64,000 nt of DNA, from contig NC_081407.1 of NCBI RefSeq assembly GCF_030272615.1, forward strand, positions 137,646,897-137,710,896. The letters are read 5' to 3'. The notes under the pieces are model-generated. The model ran no database searches, was not told where the DNA came from, and saw nothing but the letters and a program-made list of their open reading frames with translations. The DNA is from Cryptomeria japonica (lineage: Eukaryota; Streptophyta; Pinopsida; Cupressales; Cupressaceae). Numbering within the stretch: position 1 is the first letter of the stretch; the number at the start of each line of letters is the position of its first letter. Position numbers and translations under genes: made by a program. Below are positions 56,723 to 64,000 of this stretch, piece after piece.

Positions 56723-57697
56723 TTTGTACATTAAAGTAGATGGAAACCACATGATTATTGTGGTTGTATATGTGGATGACATTATTTTTGGAGGCAACAA
56801 GGATACCTTGTGTAAAGAGTTTGTTGATCAGATGTAGTCAGAGTTTGAGATGCCAATGCTTGGAGAGTTGTCTTACTCTATTGGTTTGTAGATTTCATAG
56901 CAAGGTAAAGAGATATTTATCTCTCAAACCAAGTATGCCAAAGATATGTTGAAGAAGTTCCAAATGGAAGACAACAAACTGATAAGTACCCCCATGGTGA
57001 CCAAATGCAAGTTGAGCAAGGATGATGAATCACCAGTAGTGGATCAAAAATTGTATAGATCCATGATTGGTAGTTTGTTATATCTTATTTCTTCTAGACT
57101 GGATATAGTGCAAGCAGTATGCATGGTGGCTAGATTTCAAGCTGTACCCAAACAGTCACATGTGAATGTAGTCAGGAGGATTATAGACTATGGTATCCCA
57201 AGCAAGGGGATTTTACCTTACAATCCTACACTAATGCTGATTGGGAAGGTTGCATTGATGATCAAAAGAACACAAGTGGTGGTGCATTATTCTTAAGTAA
57301 CTAGTTGGTCTCATGGCAGAACAAGAAGTGAGATTCAGTTTCCCTATCTACTGTTGAGGCAAAATATATTATTGTTGCTACATGTTGCTCTCAGATGCTA
57401 TGGATGAGGCAGACCCTCAAGGATTATTAGGTAGAAACATCTAACCCTATTTCTATTTGGTGTGATAATTTAAGTGCAATCAACATATCAAAGAATCTGG
57501 TTATGCACTCAAGGACCAAGTACATTGCCATCAAACATCATTTTCTTAGGGAGAAGGTGGCAGAGCAGGATGTTAAGGTAGAATATGTCCCTACAGGTGA
57601 ACAAGTGGCTGATATCTTCACAAAACCTCTATCTGTAAGCTCATTTGAGTATCTATGCCACAAGTTAGGTGTGGTTTTACTTGCTTCATGCACTTAA
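56723..57697 (+). pseudogene. copia-2 RT C-terminus and RNase H
   Basis: Resumes copia-2 as LYIKVDGNH and then the catalytic YVDDIIFGG (about 56770). TAG stops are at 56835, 56889 and 56898, each at a Gln of the family consensus. A deletion near 57180 removes the RYLKGT-type block and shifts the frame. RNase H continues in another frame with ADWEG, STVEAKY, WCDNLSAI and HSRTKYIAIKHHF, ending near 57697. More stops lie at about 57302, 57330 and 57429. Confidence 0.88.
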
Positions 57698-57990
57698 ATG
57701 TGTATGGAGATCTATGGTTTAGGGGGAGTTCATTGCCATATCTTTTGATTCTTGGACCAAATGATGGACAAAGGGGGAGATTTGATCAAGGGGGAGATTG
57801 TACTGGTCAAATATTGCAGAATCTTATAATCCAATCTACCAAAAAAATGTAGAAAGATAGAGGATACTGGATGGTGGAGAAGGAACCGATATGATAGTGG
57901 ATGATGGATAATGTTAGTACCCTTTGTCATGGATGTTAAAGGGGGAGAATGAACTAGTTGAAGAAAGGTAGAGTGTGTTGCCATCAATTC

Positions 57991-59633
57991 CAAAGGGGGA
58001 GATTATTAGCATTGTATTGTCATTGATGTCAATCGGTATGGTCAACTGGTATCTAGATAGGTAAGTAAGGTATGTTACCAATATGCAGATAGAAGTATTA
58101 TCTACCGGTAAGAAAGAAAGGGACAACAGAAAGAACATGACCACCGATATGCAAGTAGGTGTATAGTCAACCGGTATGGATGACAACCAGTAAGTGAGAA
58201 AAAGAGACATAGTAAAGAACTCCTGTCAGATGGACATGTGTTTGAGTTTGGTGACCAGGTTAATGTGTCTCAATCGATAGAACAATGAAGTGTAGGTATG
58301 AAGGTTAACCAGATAAAGCATCACCAGTAGTATAAGATAATCAATAGTGTAAGGGATACACTGGTTGCACACATGGTCGGTGACTAAGTCTAAACCAACA
58401 TAATGGACTGAGATGAGTTGGATACCGACTGAGATGCCACGTAGTCTCCAAGTGGCAAGTGAATAGTGAATCATCGAAGTAGTTGGTGATAGGTAAGACA
58501 TTTAATGCAGTCTACATAAATCACGGGATGATGATAGAAGTTTACGGCTCTAGACAAATTGAACAACACATACCGATGATGTGTTGATTGATGAAGGTGC
58601 AGATCGAAGTAGGTAAAAGATATGTCAAGTAGCAGATCAGAGTTGGTGAAGAAAAACATCCAAAGCATTTATGGTGATTGACAAAAAGTAGAGCCGTGTT
58701 TGCCAAATATAGTAAGAGTATTCTGGAAGGAATGGAAATGATGGTGAGGCTTGATTTGTTGTAGGTTGTCAGTCATGGAGAGGAGATCTGATGTGATCTG
58801 ATATGGTTTGTGGTAGGTAGAAGAAACCCTAACCGAAGATAGTTTGAACCTCTTTCTGGTGGGATAGTTCATGTATAAATATGCAAATTGAAGAGATGAT
58901 ATGGGATGCCAGTTGCTAGAGAGGAGTGTGCTTGAATGAATAGAGTGTAGATCAAACTAAGAAGAGTATTTCTACTAAGTATCTGAAGGAGAACCAGTAG
59001 CAAGAGTTGTAACCGATAAGGGGGTTTAGCTGGGGTTTAATCGGTAGATAAAAGAGCTAAGGTGAACTAGTAGGAAGGCATTTGAGAATGATAGAGTGCA
59101 GGGTGAGTATCAGAGGAAGTCAGCAAAGGTAGAGATTGACCGGTAAGGGACCAGAGAGAGTGAATTGATAACTGATAGTGAAAGAACTGGTGACACAAAG
59201 AAGATTTGTAACCGGTAGAGAGAAGTTGAATAGGTGTTACAAAACTCATTTGTAACAAGATACTTTCATTGTAATAAGTTATTATTTCATTGTATATCAT
59301 TGAGTTGGTGCTCGGTGTAGGGCTTGGTGCTCCTTTGGGTTGGTGCCCATAAAATTAGGGGTTGGTGCCCAAAATCAGTAGGGTTTGGTGCCCTAAATCT
59401 TTGTAATACTGTGTTTTATTGTGAGGCTGGATTGGAGCAGTAGACTCTAGTAGCATTTCTCACTGAGGTTTTTCCCACAATGAGTTTTCCTTGTATATCC
59501 AGTGTTGTGAGATGCATTCTTTTTGTGTTTGATTACTGGTGGCTTCATTACTTTACTGGTTGCACACACATAGTTGGAAATTGTTTGAAATCACTAATTC
59601 ACCTCCCCTCTCAGTGACATATTATTTTTTACA
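57991..59633 (+). repeat. copia-2 polypurine tract and 3' LTR
   Basis: CAAAGGGGGAGAT (57991-58003), then the LTR 58004-59633. The first bases are TATTAGCATTG where the 5' LTR has TGTTGGCATTG. TATAAATA at 58874-58881. Ends in TATTATTTTTTACA before TGCAG. 57698-57990 is the noncoding purine-tract-rich tail. Confidence 0.9.
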
Positions 59634-59638
59634 TGCAG

Positions 59639-59734
59639 TTTATCAGTTTATGCTTTGGTGTTTGATTATCTGATTTCTGGTGAAGACTGATTCACCCCCC
59701 CCCTCTCAGTCTTCCTTCTTGATTATTGCTAACA
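59639..59734 (+). repeat. copia-1 3' LTR, right part
   Basis: TTTATCAGTTTATGCTTTGG to GATTATTGCTAACA, matching the last 96 bp of the 5' LTR (24371-24466). Together with 36906-38115 it completes copia-1. Confidence 0.92.
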
Positions 59735-59874
59735 AGTATTAGATGGAGGAGAAAGATTGGTCGATATGAGGTGTTCATCGGCTGTAAGTGAAACACCATG
59801 GATGAATTTAAGTTAACCAAGGGGATAGAGTGATTTGGTGGGATGGTATGGATAGGAGGTGATATATGATCATG

Positions 59875-60055
59875 AAGTGGAGTAGATGGGATGGTAGGAT
59901 CTTGATTTGGATGAAGGGATGATAAGATATCATGAGATGGAGAAGGAAAAATGATAGGATCTTGATTTGGCCAAGGGGATGATAAGGTATCCTGAGATGG
60001 AGGAGGAAAAATGGTAGGATCTTGATTTATATCGATGGATCTTTCAACATGATCT
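59875..60055 (-). repeat. three 60-bp coding repeats
   Basis: On the plus strand GGTAGGATCTTGATTTGG starts each unit and GGGATGATAAG.TATC follows; on the coding strand the unit begins NQDPTIFP and holds a SQDTLSS-type middle. The third copy is diverged. Confidence 0.7.
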
Positions 60056-60609
60056 GGAACAAGATCTTGGCATGATGGCATTGGTATGGATGGTGTGATG
60101 GGGGAGTGTTGGATAGACTCTTTAGATGGAATGGATGGAAGGATAAGAGGCTCTTAAATTGGGGTAGATGAAGGGAGGGTGGATTAATGAGTTTCATTAG
60201 ATTGAGTTTGGATGATGGTAGAAGGAGGAGGGGATGCAGATTGTGGTTGGATGGAATAAATGGATGAGGAGGTGAAAGGGATTCATCCCTAGCGGCCTCA
60301 CATGATCAAGTGGGGTGACATGACTCATCGACTTTAAAAGATGAATTTTGTGATGACTTCTTTGTGATTTGTCCTTAGAGGAAGTTTGGAGTGACAAAAT
60401 TGCATATTTGAAGTTGAGGCGGATGGTTAGCATACATAGATGGTTGGACATGTAGATAGTCCACATATGATGGTGTGGGAGCAGCTTGTGAACTTGGTTG
60501 ATTGACATGTAGAGGAGAAGTTGTAGATTGTGGCATATCATGGGAATATGATTGAACAATGTAGGTGGATTATGGAATGAAAGTTGTAGGAATACAAGAG
60601 GGAATTGAA

Positions 60610-60838
60610 TATGGTGGATTGGGATAGGATGGAGTGGAATATGGTGGATTGGGATAGATGGAGTGGAAGATGGTGGATTGGGATATGATGGAGTGCATGG
60701 CGGTGGAGTGAGATAGGATGGAGTGCAAAATGGTGGATTGAGATAGGAGGGAGTGGATTGTAGTGGAGTGAGGTAGGATGGAGTGGATGATGATGGATTG
60801 AGATAGGATGGAGTTGATAATGGCAGATTGAGAATAGT
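60610..60838 (-). repeat. 30-bp minisatellite, about eight units
   Basis: Unit on the plus strand begins GGAGTGGAATATGGTGGATT and ends GGGATAGGAT. Seven of eight units are 30 bp; one is 29 bp and shifts the frame. Coding strand gives S-Y-P-N-P-P-Y-S-T-P, a Pro/Tyr-rich decapeptide like those of plant cell-wall proteins by composition only. Confidence 0.8.
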
Positions 60839-62757
60839 GGGGGGATTATGGTAATGGTTTTGAGGAATAGGATTAACTAGAGGACTAGGATTATGGATTA
60901 TAAATAGGATTGAGGTATGCTATTATGGCAGCTAAGATTGCACCTGTTGATAGACAAGCGGGGGTTGTGATTGATGCTGATGATGAGTAGATTGCAGTTG
61001 TAGCTGAGATTGCACCTGCTGATAAACAGGTTGATGTTGGACCTTGTGATACGTGGATTGAGGTTGCAATTGAGGTTGCTCATAAATTTATTGTGGCTGA
61101 GCATATGATGGGGGTGGAAAGTTGATGTTAGGATACACAATACTAGTAGAAGCATGATAGAATATTGTATTTTGATGCTATAAAGGATTGGAAGGATGAA
61201 GATATGACTAACTGGTGTAATGCTGATACATAGTTGTGCTACTAAGGGGAATATATTTACCATGATTGGCGATTGTGGAGGTTGGCATAGATAGGTAGTT
61301 CATGTAAGCAAGAACAAAGGAAACTTGTGATAGGGTTGGTTAACTGATATGGGAGGAGGAATAAAATGTACCATTCCATGTACATAGCAACTTGTGTGAA
61401 TTGGTTTTTGGGAGGAGGTTGATGAATAGATATTTCCTGTATGATAGCTGTAGATTGTGAGATGTTGAAGGTGGAAGATTAGGTAGCTTATGTAGAATGA
61501 TGGATATATGTGGATAGGGGAATTGAGATGATTTGTTGAGAGGGTGTGAATTGTGGCATATATTTATTTTGCGTGGTCATGGTCTATAGGATGGATGCTA
61601 GTGGGAAAAATGTGGGATGCATAAAAATAGAGGATGATGGTGGGGAAAATATGAGTGGTTGATATTGAATGATGCAACCCGTGTAAGTAGGGAATGTGGA
61701 AGGCATACCAAAATAGAATACCCACCCTAAAGATTGTGACATTCTATGTGATTGGGATTGGGTAGGTGATTGTGAGATGGGTTGTGACAAGGGTTGTGTG
61801 GGTAGAGCTCTTGCTATGGTGAAGGGAATACATGCCTGTTGTGAGGTGGGATGGATGACGACTTGCATGTGTTGTGGTAAGGAGGTGTGAAGCTAGGTGG
61901 ATGATGCAATGAGATCCAGGGCCTGTCTTATGATGCTATTATCCACTGACTAATCATGAAAAGGTGGGAATAAATCAAAAGATGTGGGAGGTGCCACTAG
62001 AGAGAGAACAAATATTAGTGACAAGGAGGTACCTTGTTGCAAAAATTGGATATAATATCCTCCCTATTGTTGCCTATAATATGACTGATCATGGCCGCAA
62101 AACTAGTCCGATTAAGGATGGCTTCTATAGATTGTGATTTGGGAAGCTCGATATAATTGACTTAGATTTCCTCAAATTGAACTTTCTTAGAAGTCGATGA
62201 GGTAGGCATAATACCTAATGAGGTATTAATGTGTGATTGTTGATCCATGATTTTTCTATTTTGTGAATGGGTTTGAGGAGGGGACACGAAAAAGGTAGAC
62301 ACATATGGATGCAGGATGATGGATGCTAAATGCTAAAGATGAATCTACTGATCGATGTTGTGATGCTAAAGGAATACCTAACAATCGGACGTGATTTGAA
62401 ACACCTAATTGATGATTGAATGGATGATATTATTACCTAAGATGAACTTATGTTCCCAAGTGATGGGATAGTTGATGTCAATTGAACCTTTGGATCGAGG
62501 TGATGTGGCAAACAACGACAAATAAAACTACTCCAAATAAGATTAGTTTTAGAGAAGGTATGAAAGTGATGAATATATTAGGATGTAGGTGTAATCAACT
62601 AAAAGATGTGAGATCAAGAACTAAAGAGATTGATTGGAATTGATTGATTTGGATTGATGGTGATGTGGTTTGGACAAACTAAACAAAATCTAATGGATGC
62701 AAGACAGATATGTCGCTACAAGGAAATATGTTTGTTCACAAAAGAGATATTTACAAT

Positions 62758-63199
62758 TGTTGGTGTAAATTATGTCTCGTAATTACACTTTACTTAAGTT
62801 GACTTAGGATAATGCATTTATAGTAGTTTTCATATGAGACGCTTAGGAAAGTGTACACATAGGGATGATGCATGTAGGAGAAATTCCACCTTTTGTGGTC
62901 TTATCTTGTTGTGACATTTCACCTTTGGTGGGTGATCCACCTCTTGTGGAATATTTATTATTTCTCCTACCTACCCTCACCTACCCTTATTTCTCATTGC
63001 GCCACATGTCATCATTGTGTGCTCACATATCCATATGGTCTTGCCTTTATAAGTAGGCTCATCTACATTGTATGTAATGATCTAGTTGATCTTATTTTTC
63101 TCTTGATTAGAATCCAGTTTATTCTTATCAATCTATTTGTCTCTCTCTTGTGCTATTAATTATGCTCTAGATCCTGGCTATATTTGACAAATTCTTACA
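62758..63199 (+). repeat. 5' LTR of a further retroelement (copia-type)
   Basis: 442 bp, TGTTGGTGTAAATTATGTCTC to ACAAATTCTTACA. A TTATAAG promoter box lies near 63047. It is followed at once by a perfect PBS. The left flank is ACAAT (62753-62757); the other end is outside the window, so the duplication cannot be checked. It lies upstream of the start of the minus-strand gag-like ORF. 62249-62757 holds no recognisable gene. Confidence 0.75.
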
Positions 63200-63217
63200 T
63201 GGTATCAGAGCCATTGG
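63200..63217 (+). other. primer-binding site, initiator-Met type
   Basis: TGGTATCAGAGCCATTGG directly after the LTR end; full-length match to the site used by most Ty1/copia elements. Confidence 0.9.
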
Positions 63218-64000
63218 GGCTTCATTGAGTAGTCTATTTCAAGACATTTTGGAGCATTCTATTTTTCAAATCTAGGGAGTTGCACATTTTGAGGGAATCC
63301 TATGGCGATTTTGACCTCATCGTTGCATGCGGGAGGCTGTTTCCATAAATTTTGAGTATAAATTTGCCTATATTTGGTGAAAAGTGCATTTTGGGCCTTG
63401 GAGGTAAATTTCATTCTATAAGGCTGTACGATACATATTTGTTTAAAAATATATATATATATATATTTTTTCTTTGCGGTATTTTCTTTCAAAATTATTA
63501 TTTTATTCTGCATTGTTTTTTATGTAAATAGTCTTTTATATTATTGAAAAATCACAAAAAAAAATAAAATTGTATTTTTTCCAGGGGAGGCTCCCACCTC
63601 TTGACACCGTACGCCGTACTCTTTTTTTGCAGGGTTTTTTTTGTGGGCCTCACCGCCCTTTACCCTCCCACTAACATCTATACAAGTCTTCAATCCACCA
63701 GCAATTTTGGCCGGCCTGCCGCCGCTTGACCCTTTTCTCCGTTCCTCTGCCGTTGGTTCTCTTCCCGATGGTTTCACAAGCTCCGACAACACATCTGCAG
63801 TGCACAATTGACACTACCTTTTCCGGCTGCCGCCAACACCTTTGAACTGCTGGCTACTTCCTTGTTACCACCGCCACTCTGAGCACAAGTCTCTTATGCT
63901 CTACTCCACCGCTGTCTACCCCTCCTTGGCCGTACCACCACCTACCTTGGTCCCACCGACCGCCTGTCCTCCCTTTGCCAGCTACCTGTCTTCTACAACC
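63218..64000 (+). other. leader of the right-edge retroelement, cut by the window
   Basis: An AT-rich part with an (AT)n run near 63450-63468 gives way from about 63580 to a GC-rich, pyrimidine-heavy stretch (repeated CCACC, GCCGCC, CTACC). No gag start is visible before 64000. Open frames on the minus strand here look like composition effects. Confidence 0.5.

Larger units (their letters stand above)
38116..59633 (+). mobile_element. copia-2: Ty1/copia element with coiled-coil gag, split by copia-3
   Basis: LTRs 38116-39705 and 58004-59633 (1,590 and 1,630 bp), target duplication TGGAG (38111-38115) / TGCAG (59634-59638). Internal parts are 39706-43988 and 56723-58003. Without copia-3 it is about 8.8 kb. 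Long LTRs, a multi-knuckle gag and an acidic coiled-coil gag extension fit the SIRE/Maximus type; that lineage call is inference. It sits in the 3' LTR of copia-1. Confidence 0.92.
23170..59734 (+). mobile_element. copia-1: Ty1/copia element split by two nested insertions
   Basis: 5' LTR 23170-24466, PBS, gag-pol in two parts (24523-25347 and 33224-36581), and a 3' LTR also in two parts (36906-38115 and 59639-59734). The flanking duplication is AATAT (23165-23169) and AGTAT (59735-59739), one mismatch. Taking out the gypsy-type element (25348-33218) and copia-2 (38116-59633) leaves about 7.2 kb. The two LTRs differ at roughly a tenth of positions by eye. It is inserted in the minus-strand gag-like ORF. 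Confidence 0.9.
59740..62248 (-). pseudogene. proximal part of the split Pro/Gln-rich gag-like ORF
   Basis: Starts at ATG 62248 on the minus strand (MDQQSHINTSLGIMPTSS). A first ~70 residues look globular (KSQSIEAILNRTSFAAMISH). A very long low-complexity region rich in Gln, Pro, His and Ser follows (61868 down to 59740), with stops and frameshifts throughout. It contains a 30-bp minisatellite encoding a Pro-rich decapeptide (60610-60838) and three 60-bp repeats starting NQDPTIF (59875-60055). The frame is cut by copia-1 and continues at 23164-22642. The layout resembles the N-terminal part of the gypsy gag at 27803, so a gypsy-like gag is the best guess. No enzymatic domain is present. Confidence 0.5.

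Noticed and set aside
63541-63807. 88-codon minus-strand frame at the right edge
   Set aside because: Lies in a GC-rich retroelement leader on the opposite strand to the LTR and PBS; no recognisable motif.

Overview
This window looks like repeat-packed plant nuclear DNA. The nested Ty1/copia and Ty3/gypsy elements, the AT-rich LTRs, and the decayed hAT and plant-mobile-domain genes together suggest a large gymnosperm (conifer-like) genome. The species call is an inference, because nothing in the sequence names the organism. I found no intact host gene, rRNA, tRNA or CRISPR array. Almost every coding stretch is a transposon gene carrying stops and frameshifts.

Left part (1-22.6 kb): a patchwork of old elements. 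A small basic coiled-coil ORF (1292-1546, minus) lies between two arrays of exactly 22-bp-spaced degenerate repeats. An LTR-like AT-rich block ends at 3097. Next come a four-knuckle gag fragment, a separate retroelement-type ORF broken by TAG stops, and a ~43-bp periodic array. A dead hAT transposase spans 6.4-9.2 kb. A 4-kb broken gene for an unrecognised coiled-coil protein lies on the minus strand (10.1-14.1 kb), followed by a ~255-bp tandem array (14.5-15.4 kb). Beyond it are a gypsy protease fragment, an unknown broken gene, a second ~43-bp array, a plant-mobile-domain pseudogene, and a minus-strand solo LTR (19833-20891) with a perfect CTATC target duplication.

Right part (22.6-64 kb): a Russian-doll nest whose joints can be read to the base. 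A minus-strand proline/glutamine-rich gag-like ORF (62248 down to 22642) is split by copia-1 (23170-59734). Copia-1 is itself split twice: in its gag zinc knuckle by a gypsy-type element that has Gag and protease but no reverse transcriptase (25348-33218, TSD GTTTT), and in its 3' LTR by copia-2 (38116-59633). Copia-2 is split in its RT domain by copia-3 (43989-56717). Copia-3 is split in its RT domain, at the same conserved codon, by a tandem LTR-internal-LTR-internal-LTR element (48500-54099). Without their inserts, copia-1, -2 and -3 are about 7.2, 8.8 and 7.1 kb. At the far right a further element begins with an LTR (62758-63199) and an initiator-Met-type primer-binding site, then runs off the window.

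How they work: each copia encoded Gag, protease, integrase, RT and RNase H as one polyprotein, primed from a PBS after the 5' LTR and from a purine tract before the 3' LTR. All three are now dead. Many of their stops are CAG-to-TAG changes, the footprint expected from deamination of CHG-methylated cytosine. The gypsy-type element and the tandem-LTR element have no RT and must have moved with enzymes from elsewhere.
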